A stretch of DNA of 64,000 nt from Oceaniferula spumae (GTDB taxonomy: Bacteria; Verrucomicrobiota; Verrucomicrobiia; Verrucomicrobiales; Akkermansiaceae): the NCBI RefSeq assembly GCF_042849255.1, contig NZ_AP026866.1, positions 1,612,001 to 1,676,000 on the forward strand, given 5' to 3'. The notes below the pieces were generated by a model that searched no databases, was not told where the DNA came from, and saw only the letters and a program-made list of their open reading frames with translations. Made by a program: the position numbers and the translations under genes. Shown one piece after another: positions 1 through 9,263 of this stretch. Positions within the stretch are counted from its first letter, which is position 1, and each line of letters begins with the position of its first letter.

Positions 1-1400
1 CCGGTTGCGGCAATGAAGATAATCGTATCATACAGGTTCCCCACTGGAGAGCGTTCCATGATAATGCAACGGTGAATAATACCGGCAATCATCAGAGCAA
101 GAGCGACCACTGCAAACAGCGCCGCCAAGATGTTGATGATTTTCGCAGCCAAACTGCCCGGAGCCAACCAACCGAACATGACAAGCAAGAAGGCCACGAT
201 GAAAATGAACAACGCCCAGAAAAAGTAATTCACCTTCACGTAGGTGACTTCGGTAGCGAGCTTGTTACTGACATCCGTTCCTACCCGCTCATGAACTGAG
301 TTTTTCCAAATGGTAAGTTTGTCGGCAAATTCGCTCTGGCCATTCTCTCGGAGTGCGATGCAAGCATCCTCTAACATTTCCATGTCAGAAATCAAATCAT
401 CGGCGTGGTCGCGATCTCCCCCGACAACTTTCTCGATCCGCTTCCCGACCGGGCTCCAGAGTTTTTCTCCTTCTTCGTAGGGTGGCAGAATTTTAATATC
501 TTCGGATGAGCGGCGCATGCGCAACTCAAGATCTGAAAACAGCTCCCGTAAATGTGGCGGAAGCTTTCTGCCTGTGGGATCCATTTGGCGAACCGCTTCC
601 GCAAGCATAGGAAACGAGCGAATCCAGTAGCTCATCCGCTGCATGTTTTTCTTGTCGACGACAGGCGTGCCTTCCTGAATATGAACGTCCGCGCGGGCGA
701 AGTCCATGTGGTAGATCAGCTGCATGAACAACCAGACTTTCTCACCGAGATCGACTGTTCGGCGGTCGTCCGAGCTCATCTTGGCTTTTTCCGGCTGGTT
801 TTTACGAATCTGCTGCGCCTTGGCTAGCAGAACAGGAGCGATGGGTTCGAGCTCGTTGAAACTATATCGGTCGCGGCGGTTCTTACTGTCCTTAATTTTC
901 TTAACGGCAGCCTCCAGTTCAGGATCGCTGATACCTGACATATGACGCACCTCTTCAGGTAGGTCATGGGTGGCGAGGGTAGTGATGACGTCTGAGTTAT
1001 CGATGCGGAAAATAGGCAGCTCCTTCGCGAGGTCGGGTCGGAACAAGCAATCTAACAATACCTCCTCAGGCATCAGCTTTTTCTTTTTCCAATTCCCCTC
1101 GTCATCCTTGACTTGGATAGGCATGCTGCGCGCTCCATGGAGCTTCAGCATGGTGAAGGCGGACCAAGTGGAAAATGGTTTGATCCGGCCACCGTCCTGA
1201 ACGGCAATATCGCGGGAAGCATCGATGACTTTGTCTTTCCAGACTTGGTATCCTTCGATCTCAGCAGACTTAGCCGACACCACATTTTTGCGCATGGTGT
1301 AGAGTCCGTACCCGCCGAGGAACAGCAGGACGAGAATAAAGGCGATCCAACGTCCGATCTTCGAGCGCCTTTTGCGGTGATTTACTTCGTGTTCTTGCAT
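1..1400 (-). CDS. ccsA: Cytochrome c biogenesis protein CcsA/ResC (C-terminus beyond window)
   Basis: The reading frame is open from an ATG at 1398-1400 to the left edge (466 codons plus two bases), so the C-terminal part is missing. The N-terminus is cytoplasmic and basic, followed by a membrane segment at about residues 17-36. A long soluble region of about 350 residues contains a DGGRIKPFSTWS motif like the DGRxKPxxT motif of the extended CcsA proteins of Bacteroidetes and PVC bacteria. Two more membrane segments lie near residues 389-438, then ERSPVGNLYDT, which resembles the start of the CcsA/CcmF haem-handling core (PxxNLYE). The WWD motif would lie outside the window. Known role: with ResB, exports haem and ligates it to CXXCH apocytochromes. 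It starts 15 bases after the resB stop, so the two are probably co-transcribed. The family call rests on these motifs and the resB neighbour. Confidence 0.8.
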   Translation of the reverse strand, partial: MQEHEVNHRKRRSKIGRWIAFILVLLFLGGYGLYTMRKNVVSAKSAEIEGYQVWKDKVIDASRDIAVQDGGRIKPFSTWSAFTMLKLHGARSMPIQVKDDEGNWKKKKLMPEEVLLDCLFRPDLAKELPIFRIDNSDVITTLATHDLPEEVRHMSGISDPELEAAVKKIKDSKNRRDRYSFNELEPIAPVLLAKAQQIRKNQPEKAKMSSDDRRTVDLGEKVWLFMQLIYHMDFARADVHIQEGTPVVDKKNMQRMSYWIRSFPMLAEAVRQMDPTGRKLPPHLRELFSDLELRMRRSSEDIKILPPYEEGEKLWSPVGKRIEKVVGGDRDHADDLISDMEMLEDACIALRENGQSEFADKLTIWKNSVHERVGTDVSNKLATEVTYVKVNYFFWALFIFIVAFLLVMFGWLAPGSLAAKIINILAALFAVVALALMIAGIIHRCIIMERSPVGNLYDTIIFIAAT

Positions 1401-1415
1401 GGGTCTCGGCGATGG

Positions 1416-2648
1416 TTAGGCTTCCGCGTTCGGGGAGGGAGCGGTTGGTGTTGATTGTTTTTTTCGTCCGGCGGACTGCATGATAAACCCGCCCAACTTC
1501 ATACCGAAGTGGATGAACAGACCTAACATGGCTACATAGAGACTGTACTTTGGCCACTGGTCCGAGGGGTTCTTAACGATGGCAAACCCTGACTGCGGGC
1601 GTTCGGTCTCACCCGACCAACGGGCCTGGTAGAGAGTGTATCCACCGTAACGCATCGGCTCGTTCATCTTGATGGTGAACTTCTTCTCATCGTTCCCTGC
1701 CAAACGCGTGATGACGCTCATGAAGGAGCTCGGTTTGCGAGTGCCTGGGTAGTATTCTCCCACAGATTCATCGAGTTTGACCCGGAAAGGCATCGGCCAG
1801 ATTTCACGCACGAGGGTAAAGCCGTAAATCTTGCCATCGATAGTGGCCGTCACGGGATCCCCCACCGGACCGTAGAGCAACAAACGGCTTTTGGGTGACT
1901 CTCCGGATTTTGGCAGCACGTTGACATAACACCCTGCAGCATTTTCCTCCTCAGTGGGTTCGACATCCTTATTTTGCAGCGCCAGGCCATCGACAACCAG
2001 AGGGTTCGCATCATCGCGAGGAGCTTGAACAACGACGCTGTTTCGCATCCAGTCGGTCACATCGATATCGAATGGAAGATTGGGGAACTCGACACGTCTG
2101 GTCTGGTCAGACTCGAGAGTTTTCAAGTATTCGGCCTTCACCACATGCGGCTTGGTCCTTTTTCCGTCGACTATTTCACATACCTCGATGGTGTAGTCGT
2201 AATAGCTCTGTGCATAATCAGAGGTATCCCCCTTCATCACAAACATGATGCCTTCCTTGGAATATTTGTGGGAAACAAATCCAGCAAAGAGCAGGCTGAT
2301 CATACTAAAGTGGGAAATAATGACCCCGATGTTTTTCCAGCCCTTGCGGATGCGGACGATGCCTCCGAGGAAGAGGTTCACAAACAACACCGCACTCACC
2401 AGATAGGCTCCGGGCAGTGGAATGAAGAGAGGTTTACCATTGATTTGCGGGATCCACGGAAGATCAGGCACCACATACCAGGCCTCGGCGTCGTAATAAC
2501 GTTTCTGAACTTCGTAGAGCCCTTTGAAAGGCTGCTCCAAGGTGCTCAACCAGGTGAGCACGAGCAGCAGAAGCAGGCAGGTGACGGCTAGTCCGTAGCC
2601 GGATAGGAAACGGAAAACGCGATTGGGGAAGGATGATTTGGTTGCCAC
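1416..2648 (-). CDS. resB: Cytochrome c biogenesis protein ResB (Ccs1)
   Basis: 410 residues beginning with a GTG codon (2646-2648). Membrane segments are visible near residues 14-32, 75-98 and 104-124, followed by a large extracytoplasmic domain and a final membrane segment near 370-392. This is the ResB layout: three N-terminal helices, a periplasmic domain, one C-terminal helix. The periplasmic part contains NEPMRYGGYTLYQA, a typical ResB signature (the 'plry.Gy.lYQs' region). Known role: forms the system II haem-export and ligation complex with CcsA, encoded directly downstream. The several CXXCH cytochromes elsewhere in the window are plausible clients. It sits 21 bases downstream of the lipoprotein gene, so a three-gene operon is likely. 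Confidence 0.88.
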   Translation of the reverse strand: MATKSSFPNRVFRFLSGYGLAVTCLLLLLVLTWLSTLEQPFKGLYEVQKRYYDAEAWYVVPDLPWIPQINGKPLFIPLPGAYLVSAVLFVNLFLGGIVRIRKGWKNIGVIISHFSMISLLFAGFVSHKYSKEGIMFVMKGDTSDYAQSYYDYTIEVCEIVDGKRTKPHVVKAEYLKTLESDQTRRVEFPNLPFDIDVTDWMRNSVVVQAPRDDANPLVVDGLALQNKDVEPTEEENAAGCYVNVLPKSGESPKSRLLLYGPVGDPVTATIDGKIYGFTLVREIWPMPFRVKLDESVGEYYPGTRKPSSFMSVITRLAGNDEKKFTIKMNEPMRYGGYTLYQARWSGETERPQSGFAIVKNPSDQWPKYSLYVAMLGLFIHFGMKLGGFIMQSAGRKKQSTPTAPSPNAEA

Positions 2649-2669
2649 GATATTAACTGGGAAATAGGT

Positions 2670-3263
2670 CTACTCGCCGTCGGTGGTGCTCTCGCCGGTG
2701 GAGGCCTCGCCCGGGTGGGCTTGTTCGTCGGGTTGGTTGATACGCAGGTTCTCGCAGAAATTTAGCACCCGTTCGCGTTCAGCCGCTACTTCGTCGGCTG
2801 AGCCGATCATTTTCACCGTCAAAAGTCCTGCTCCGTGGTCGGCGATCACTCCGAGCACTGCTGCATTTTCCTTAGCGGCTTTACCCATACCTCCGGCGAA
2901 TTTGCCTGTGGCCGATACCACCACCGCATCGACTCCGAGCATTTTGATCTTGGGAAGTTCATCGAGAGATTGGAGCGGCGGTTTGCCGAACTGGCCAAGC
3001 CAACGATTGACGTTCGGCAGCACACCTCCTCGGGCACGACTTACGTAAACCTCACCATCATCGCCGAATCGGTAGTTGAAAATACGCAGCTGAGTGCCGG
3101 GGATCTGTCGCCACTCGGGGGGCATGGGGGCTACCAAAGGGTCGCTACCCTTGTCCCACATTGTTAACTCGCGGGTTTCGGTCACCTGCACAGTCTCTGG
3201 AGCCTTGCGGCAAGAGACTATGAACACGGAGAGAACCATAAAAAGCATCGCCCTTGGAATCAT
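2670..3263 (-). CDS. Putative lipoprotein, first gene of the resB-ccsA operon
   Basis: 197 residues when started at ATG 3261-3263, chosen because it puts a lipoprotein signal (MIPRAMLFMVLSVFIVSC) at the N-terminus. An in-frame ATG 48 bases upstream would bury this signal. The mature protein contains EVYVSRARGG and NVNRWLGQFG, then a segment ending in ERVLNFCENLRI. I have seen such GG...NVNRWxxQxG proteins next to cytochrome maturation genes in PVC bacteria, but no function is established. The C-terminus is rich in Glu, Gly and Thr. It ends 21 bases before the GTG of resB. A role in envelope redox or cytochrome assembly is inference from position only. Confidence 0.7.
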   Translation of the reverse strand: MIPRAMLFMVLSVFIVSCRKAPETVQVTETRELTMWDKGSDPLVAPMPPEWRQIPGTQLRIFNYRFGDDGEVYVSRARGGVLPNVNRWLGQFGKPPLQSLDELPKIKMLGVDAVVVSATGKFAGGMGKAAKENAAVLGVIADHGAGLLTVKMIGSADEVAAERERVLNFCENLRINQPDEQAHPGEASTGESTTDGE

Positions 3264-3510
3264 GGACTCCGCATAACCTCGCTCCTGAACCCGTGCAAGT
3301 GCAATCGACAACGTGAAACCTAAGATGACGCTGTGAGCATTTCATCCCACCGAGAAATACACAGAAACCTCATAACTTGACTCCGAAATTAAGACCCACC
3401 ACCGACCTTTTGAGGTATTTGGCGTATTTCGCGGTCAGCTTCTGCAACTTCGCCCTTTCCTCTGACGTATCATGCCCCCATATTGCCGCCGCCTACACAT
3501 TTTCCAGACC

Positions 3511-4551
3511 ATGACATCCAGAGAACGCTTCCTCGCCTCCATCCGCCGCCAGCCCACCGACCGCACACCTGTCTGGGTCATGCGCCAAGCGGGTCGATAT
3601 CTGCCCGAATACCGTAAGCTGAAGGAAAAATACAGCTTCATCGAGATGGCGCAGACCCCCGAGCTGGCCACCGAAGTGACCCTTCAGCCGCTGAAGCGCT
3701 TCCCTCTCGATGCCGCGATCATTTTTTCCGACATCCTCATCATCCCCGAAGCCCTCGGCCAGCCGTATCACTTCCGCGACAAGGCGAAGGGTGGCGGTAT
3801 TGCCATGGACTACCTCCTCGACAGCGAGGCGAAAATAGACGCTCTCGACGCCTCAGGAATCGAGGAAAAACTCGCCTACCTGCCCGCCGCCCTGCGCATG
3901 ACCCGACAGGAAATCGGTGAGGACAAAACCCTCCTCGGCTTCGGTGGTTCCCCCTGGACGCTGGCGGCTTACATGACCGAGGGAGGTTCGCTGAAAGACC
4001 TCGCCGCACTGAAATCTCTATTCTACTCCGAGCCTGCTGTGTTTGAAAAACTGATGCACAAAGTGACCGATGCTGTGATCGATCTTTTCAAGATGCAGAT
4101 CGAGGCTGGTATCGATGCGGTGCAGATCTTCGACTCCGCAGGCGCCTACTGCCCGAGCCACCAGTACGAGGCGATGTCGCTGAAATGGATCAAAAAGATC
4201 ACCGACTCCCTACCAGCCGATTTCCCCGTCATCATCTTTGCCAAAGGCATGGCCCACCAGAAAGACGCACTCTGTGCCACCGGTGCCAGCGTGTTGAGTA
4301 TCGACTGGACCATCGACCTGCCCAGCTACTACGACAGCCTCCCGGACAACGTCGCCGTGCAAGGTAACCTCGACCCACTCATCCTAACATCCAGTGCCGA
4401 TGTCGTGCGCACTGAGACACGACTCTTGTTAGAAAAAATGAAAGGTCGCCACGGTCACATCCTCAACCTCGGCCACGGCATCCTCCCCTCCGCCAAACCG
4501 GAGAACATGCAGGTGCTGTGTGAAACAGTTGCTGCCTGCGCGCCCTCATGA
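3511..4551 (+). CDS. hemE: Uroporphyrinogen decarboxylase
   Basis: 346 residues with the ATG at 3511, which gives the usual HemE N-terminus; an upstream ATG at 3472 would add 13 atypical residues. MRQAGRYLPEYR at residues 24-35 is the conserved substrate-binding segment. Other family motifs follow: FSDILIIPEALG, GSPWTLAAYM, QIFDSAGA and GNLDP, with NLGHGILPSAKPEN close to the C-terminus. The enzyme decarboxylates the four acetate side chains of uroporphyrinogen III to give coproporphyrinogen III in haem synthesis, which fits the cytochrome maturation genes next door. Odd: the last ~95 bases are duplicated at 9136-9235, and the two copies end differently (TVAACAPS here, TIAEFSQ there). The present C-terminus may therefore have been supplied by an inserted segment. 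Confidence 0.95.
   Translation: MTSRERFLASIRRQPTDRTPVWVMRQAGRYLPEYRKLKEKYSFIEMAQTPELATEVTLQPLKRFPLDAAIIFSDILIIPEALGQPYHFRDKAKGGGIAMDYLLDSEAKIDALDASGIEEKLAYLPAALRMTRQEIGEDKTLLGFGGSPWTLAAYMTEGGSLKDLAALKSLFYSEPAVFEKLMHKVTDAVIDLFKMQIEAGIDAVQIFDSAGAYCPSHQYEAMSLKWIKKITDSLPADFPVIIFAKGMAHQKDALCATGASVLSIDWTIDLPSYYDSLPDNVAVQGNLDPLILTSSADVVRTETRLLLEKMKGRHGHILNLGHGILPSAKPENMQVLCETVAACAPS
4471..4526 (+). repeat. Direct repeat, left copy, inside the 3' end of hemE
   Basis: These 56 bases are identical to 9158-9213. Weaker similarity extends upstream (from 4443), with a six-base gap. The pair brackets a unit of 4,687 bp that holds the giant pseudopilin gene and its small neighbour. Confidence 0.95.
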
Positions 4552-4673
4552 GCCTTACTTTATTCCCATATGGTTCGGTCCATCCGACCACACAAGAAAT
4601 ACATTGTAAACTCACTTGATACTTGTATTTTCATCATAAGGCTTGCTCCCCTGCAACACAGACTTGTCAAGTT

Positions 4674-7600
4674 ATGAAGATACAACTCACACACATCTCA
4701 TTTCGCGGCACACCTCACAACAGTCCCGGCTTCTCCCTGATTGCGACAGTGTCCGTCATGACTCTCTTGGTCTTGGTTGCCTTGACCATGCTCAGCTTGT
4801 CTACGCTGGAAATCAGGCAGTCGCAACAAGATCTCCACAAGGAAACGGCCAGAGCTAATGCCCGCATGGCCCTGATGCTGGCAATCGGCAGGTTGCAGCA
4901 AAGCGCTGGCCCTGATCAACGGGTGACAGCCCGTGCGGATATCCTTGAAGGAGTGGATGACAATCTGGAGCTGGACTCCAGCAAGCGTTGGCTGACTGGC
5001 GTGTGGAACACCGCTGAATGGGATCCTTTGAACCCCAATGATAAAAAATTCGTCGATTGGCTGGTTTCCGGCTCGGACGGCGTGGGTCGGCACCACAAGG
5101 ACTACGTATTCACGCCATCTGGCGAGCTCGTTGTGCCCCTTGTCGGCCAACAAAGTGTGGACGACCAATCGGGCCAGGTTTCCGTAGCCAAAGTACCACT
5201 GAGCGAGAACGGCAATAATTCCGGTGCCCTAGCCTATGCCGTCTTTGACAACGGGGTAAAGGCGTCCGCCGCCAACAGCGGCAAGGCTGCCGGAGCTGAG
5301 CGAGACCTTGCCAGCCGACTGGCCGCTTACCCCCGCACCGCTCTGGAAGTGACCGACATCAACGAGCTCCAGAATGCCTCAGACAATGAGACTGCGGACC
5401 GCACTTTGAGCGATGAATCGCTGGACCTCCTATTTCCTAGCGCTGGCAACATCGTTTCCGACAAGGCCTTTCATGATATCACCCACCTGAGCCGCATGCT
5501 GCTGACCGATGTCAGAAATGGAGGTTTGAAAAAAGATCTGTCCTCCGCTTTCGAACTGGATCTGGAGGCATTCAACGCACTGGATGAGTTCCATATGTCC
5601 GGTGAACGCAACGTCACGAACTTCTACAGTTGGCTCAGCGATGCCTACTCGGATGCGAAATTTTACGACGGCGACAAGTCCCCGGACTTAGGCTACATCT
5701 TTGAAGCACCGGCACCTAACAATTCGAATCTGCGTATGCGCGGACCAACATGGGACATGATGCGAAACCACTACCGTCAGTATAAACGGGAGTACGAAAA
5801 TATGTCATGGGCCAGACAGATGCGGAATCTGCCTAATGATGTCTTCGCCGCCCGTGGCGAAATGCCTCTGAGCTACGCCACCAGGCGTGGATCTTCACCG
5901 GGCACCTTCGCCCTTCACGTCGCGCACGGCGACCTCTATTCCAAGGGCGTGAACCGGGCCTACGCTGCCAACTGCGTATTACCATTGGCGCGCGAACACG
6001 GAGCGAAGACCCACGGCACCGTGCCCAGGACCATCGGTCTGGTGGTCCAGCCTACCTCTCCCAAGATCGCCCCCACGGTCCTGCGCTACACGCTGGTGCT
6101 CGGAGCAGTGATGCGAAAGGTCAACGGCGAAGACACCATGGCGATTTCCTTTGATCCCTACATCACCATCTTCAATCCCTACAACGTCGCGATCGCCTTC
6201 GACAGCTTTGGCATGTTCCACTCGAAGATGAACCCTTGCAGAGTCACTATTGACTACACCAACCAAGAGGGAAATTCCGATCGCGCGGTGGTCGATTTTT
6301 CCAACAACTACTTCACGCAGGGCACAGTTTCTTACCGTTTGCGCCAAGAGTCGAAGCCATACGTGCTGGAGCCGGGCGAAGTCAAGGTCATCAGCCCTTA
6401 TCGCCTGAACCCGGGGGACGAAGCCGAGATCGTCCGCTCTCACGATATCAACCCGTTGGACGGGCGCTTTGAATACAATGAAGCTTCGGGCATCGTGGTG
6501 GCACCGGGCAAGACCGTCCGACCGAAGGAAGGAACTCAAGTCACCATGGAACTGCGTGGTAAAGTGAGACCTAACAGAGTCGAGTTGGAGCATCTCACTT
6601 TCAACTTGTTTTCCCGTTATGATCACCAAGGTGGTGAAAGGGACATTCGGAAACACTTGCCACCGCTCCGGGGAATTCAAGCTGACACGGATATTTTCGA
6701 TGACATGTTCGTCGGGCGCACAGGGTTTTACGCACAGGACTTCTGGGCATTTCCCAATCTCCGTGCCTCCCGCACGGTCAATGAAAGCCAGATTCCCAGC
6801 CTTAACGAAGACGGACTTTTCGTCGGTGCATTAGATCTGCGCATGAAGCATGCCAATGAGGCAAATGGCGAGAAAGTCTCACCTTTCGCGGACTTCAACT
6901 ACCTCTACACAGCTGTAGATCCCCGGGATTACGAGGCAAGGAGCCGTATGGCCCCGTCTTGGAAAGTTGAGTTGAAACAAATCACCGACATCAGTGAGCT
7001 CCAACTGGTGCAGGACACCTCGGGCCATGGATTATGGGGAGCTGCCACCACCCTGCCCGCCGGCTCCAGCCATATCATCCTGAATGAAGTGCCGCGCCTG
7101 CCAATGACATCCTTGGCCCAGTACCAGCACCTCACCGCAGGCCTGCCGAACTCTGGAGGCGCAAAGCACCTAGGGAACTCATTCACCCACCCAGGTATCG
7201 ATGCCTTGGATCAAGTTGTCCGTAAAAGGCCACTGCAGATCTATTTCTTCATCGATAACCAATGGCAGGTGGACAACAGCTGGGCAGGCAATGAGGGCCT
7301 CTGGGACCGGTATTTTTTCAGCGGCCTATTCTACGGAGACATGCAGATGCCTTGGCAGGAGGCTCGTGTGGCTGCGAGTTTGGATGAAGCCATCGAGTCC
7401 ACGATGCTTGGCGACGATTACCCCCTGTTCAATCCATACATGCGCTACACCCCTTCTGGAAGAAGCGATGAGCGCGACAGAATGATCAGCTACGAACACA
7501 TTGCCGAGTCGCTCGTCATCGAGAACGGCTTCAACATCAATTCCACCTCGGAGGCAGCATGGAGAGCCGTGCTCGGAGGCATGCGTAACCTCGAATACCC

Positions 7601-8366
7601 ATGGATGGATAAAAATCAGCTCAAGTCAGCCAACGGCAGTGAATATCACGTGGTTGGCCGTTACGGCCTCCCTGGGGCCGAGGCCCAATCACCATGGACT
7701 GGTTTCAGAGCCTTGAGCGATCAAGAGATCGAAGCTCTCGCCAAAGCCATAGTCAAGCAAGTCAAGCTGCGCGGCCCATTCATGGGGCTGGCGGACTTCG
7801 TCAACCGGCGCCTCACCAACGACGAAATCGATGGTTACGACGTTGGTAAACTCGGCGCTCTCCAGATGGCTATCGAGGCTGCAGGTCTCAATGACGATGT
7901 CAGGTACTCGGAAAATGTCGATTACCAGCCCACCATCTACTCGAACAACCCTGGCATCGAAAACAAACGCATAGCCCTCGGCGGCAAATCCATCGAACGC
8001 TCCACCATGAGAGGCGCGCCGCAATACCTGATGCAGGCGGACATCCTCACCGGCATCGGTGGCAGGATTTCCGCTCGTTCGGACACATTCACCATCCGCA
8101 CCTATGGGGAAAGCTATGACAAGACCGGCCAAGTCATGGCCAAGGCGTGGTGTGAGGCCGTGGTGCAACGCACCTCCGAGTGGCTCGAGCCCACCGATGA
8201 GCAGGCCACTGAAAAATCGGACGACTATGGATCCTCCAACATCAGCCAGCCGACCGTTCCCTTCTGGCAGGCTAACGATGCCATGCCAGAGCTCAACAAG
8301 AAATTCGGCCGCCGTTTCAAGGTAGTGAGCTTTCGCTGGCTGGAGCCTCAAACATACCAGGATTAA
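4674..8366 (+). CDS. Giant pseudopilin-like protein resembling Verru_Chthon cassette protein A
   Basis: 1,230 residues from the ATG at 4674; an in-frame ATG at 4623 would add 17 residues unlike a pilin leader. The N-terminus is a prepilin-type leader ending in PG, then FSLIATVSVMTLLVLVALTML, a single hydrophobic helix. The usual Glu at position 5 of a mature pilin is Ala here. After the helix comes a conserved stretch (ARANARMALMLAIGRLQ, then AGPDQRVTARADI) that I associate with large verrucomicrobial pseudopilin or PilX-like proteins. The remaining ~1,100 residues are soluble, rich in aromatic and Asn residues, with no domain I can name. A role as an envelope-anchored, type II secretion or pilus-like component is inferred. 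No other secretin, ATPase or pilin genes lie nearby. It ends 15 bases before the next gene and lies inside the repeat-flanked segment. Confidence 0.72.
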   Translation: MKIQLTHISFRGTPHNSPGFSLIATVSVMTLLVLVALTMLSLSTLEIRQSQQDLHKETARANARMALMLAIGRLQQSAGPDQRVTARADILEGVDDNLELDSSKRWLTGVWNTAEWDPLNPNDKKFVDWLVSGSDGVGRHHKDYVFTPSGELVVPLVGQQSVDDQSGQVSVAKVPLSENGNNSGALAYAVFDNGVKASAANSGKAAGAERDLASRLAAYPRTALEVTDINELQNASDNETADRTLSDESLDLLFPSAGNIVSDKAFHDITHLSRMLLTDVRNGGLKKDLSSAFELDLEAFNALDEFHMSGERNVTNFYSWLSDAYSDAKFYDGDKSPDLGYIFEAPAPNNSNLRMRGPTWDMMRNHYRQYKREYENMSWARQMRNLPNDVFAARGEMPLSYATRRGSSPGTFALHVAHGDLYSKGVNRAYAANCVLPLAREHGAKTHGTVPRTIGLVVQPTSPKIAPTVLRYTLVLGAVMRKVNGEDTMAISFDPYITIFNPYNVAIAFDSFGMFHSKMNPCRVTIDYTNQEGNSDRAVVDFSNNYFTQGTVSYRLRQESKPYVLEPGEVKVISPYRLNPGDEAEIVRSHDINPLDGRFEYNEASGIVVAPGKTVRPKEGTQVTMELRGKVRPNRVELEHLTFNLFSRYDHQGGERDIRKHLPPLRGIQADTDIFDDMFVGRTGFYAQDFWAFPNLRASRTVNESQIPSLNEDGLFVGALDLRMKHANEANGEKVSPFADFNYLYTAVDPRDYEARSRMAPSWKVELKQITDISELQLVQDTSGHGLWGAATTLPAGSSHIILNEVPRLPMTSLAQYQHLTAGLPNSGGAKHLGNSFTHPGIDALDQVVRKRPLQIYFFIDNQWQVDNSWAGNEGLWDRYFFSGLFYGDMQMPWQEARVAASLDEAIESTMLGDDYPLFNPYMRYTPSGRSDERDRMISYEHIAESLVIENGFNINSTSEAAWRAVLGGMRNLEYPWMDKNQLKSANGSEYHVVGRYGLPGAEAQSPWTGFRALSDQEIEALAKAIVKQVKLRGPFMGLADFVNRRLTNDEIDGYDVGKLGALQMAIEAAGLNDDVRYSENVDYQPTIYSNNPGIENKRIALGGKSIERSTMRGAPQYLMQADILTGIGGRISARSDTFTIRTYGESYDKTGQVMAKAWCEAVVQRTSEWLEPTDEQATEKSDDYGSSNISQPTVPFWQANDAMPELNKKFGRRFKVVSFRWLEPQTYQD

Positions 8367-8381
8367 ATCGATTCATCATCC

Positions 8382-9053
8382 ATGCAGTCATTTCATATCA
8401 TGCGACCTATAGCCATTTTCCTCAGAGCATTAACTCTCAGCCTGATACTGTCGTCGTCAGTCGCCGCCGCCGAATTTGTCCTAACTTCATGGGGCGACTG
8501 GAAAGGAGACGAGCTATTTGCCAAGGTTAAGAGTGACTACGTTGCTATGGATCTGATGGACCTCTCGCTTTCCAAAACCATGACGTATGACAAAGGCCAT
8601 GGGCTGGTGCTCTACCGCAAGGAACTCAAAGAGGACAAAACCGTATTCGTGCCAGCCGTCAAAGTCTCCGTCCCCGCCAGCATTATCAAACCGCTGGTGA
8701 TGCTCTACATGGTCGAAGGTTCGGTTCGATACCGCGTCTTAGAGATGTCACCGGAAAAGTACCCCGGCAGCTCCATCCGCTTCGTCAATCTGAGCCCGCG
8801 TAATCTTGTAGTCACATTCGGGGAGAAAAATTACGGACTCAAACCCGCTTCAGAAGTGCTCGTCAAACCGCAGATCAGGGAAAAAAAAGCAGTTCAGATC
8901 ACTGCCTCGATCATCACCGGAGAATCCAAACTCCAAAAGATGTATTCGTCTATGATCCTGAACCGACCGAAAAAGCGCATGGTCATGTTTTTTCATCCTA
9001 CGGGCCCAAATGAGTTGCATTGCCGCAGTTTAGTCGACTTCGTACGCGACTGA
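8382..9053 (+). CDS. Small exported protein of unknown function, partner of the giant pseudopilin gene
   Basis: 223 residues from ATG 8382; an alternative ATG at 8400 gives a cleaner signal peptide (MRPIAIFLRALTLSLILSSS, then VAAA). No clear ribosome-binding site separates the two starts. The mature part is about 190 residues, probably beta-rich, with SIRFVNLSPRNLVVTFG and a later FHPTGPNELHCRSL near the C-terminus. I recognise no family. It starts 15 bases after the pseudopilin stop in the same direction and the two are probably co-transcribed. The pair makes up the whole coding content of the segment flanked by the hemE repeat, so a joint envelope function is plausible but unproven. Confidence 0.72.
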   Translation: MQSFHIMRPIAIFLRALTLSLILSSSVAAAEFVLTSWGDWKGDELFAKVKSDYVAMDLMDLSLSKTMTYDKGHGLVLYRKELKEDKTVFVPAVKVSVPASIIKPLVMLYMVEGSVRYRVLEMSPEKYPGSSIRFVNLSPRNLVVTFGEKNYGLKPASEVLVKPQIREKKAVQITASIITGESKLQKMYSSMILNRPKKRMVMFFHPTGPNELHCRSLVDFVRD

Positions 9054-9135
9054 CTGCAAACAGACGCTTTCACGTAGTATTATACCCGTCCACATGTTGA
9101 TGCATTGTGGCCCGAATTTTGTTAGGTAAAATGTG

Positions 9136-9235
9136 AGGTCGCCATGGCCACATTCTTGGCCACGGCATCCTCCCCTCCGCCAAACCGGAGAACATGCAGG
9201 TGCTGTGTGAAACGATTGCCGAGTTCTCGCAGTAG
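9136..9235 (+). pseudogene. Detached duplicate of the hemE 3' end
   Basis: This stretch matches hemE from 4443 to its end. Upstream of the perfect core it has scattered C/T changes and a six-base deletion. The 56-base core 9158-9213 is identical. It then reads in frame to a TAG at 9233-9235, encoding a HemE-like tail ending ETIAEFSQ. It has no start codon or N-terminal part and cannot make an enzyme. The tail resembles ordinary HemE endings at least as well as the intact gene does, so it may be the original hemE terminus, displaced by the insertion. It lies 28 bases before the convergent stop of the next gene. Confidence 0.88.
9158..9213 (+). repeat. Direct repeat, right copy
   Basis: Identical over 56 bases to 4471-4526 in hemE. 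It marks the right boundary of the 4.69 kb segment. Confidence 0.95.
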
Positions 9236-9263
9236 CGACTCACTCAGCGCATTCCCTATACGA

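Noticed and set aside
4552..9135. Integrase, transposase or phage genes in the hemE-flanked segment
   Set aside because: The frames in the segment are the pseudopilin-like gene and its small neighbour only. No recombinase motif or terminal inverted repeat was seen, so a named mobile element cannot be claimed.
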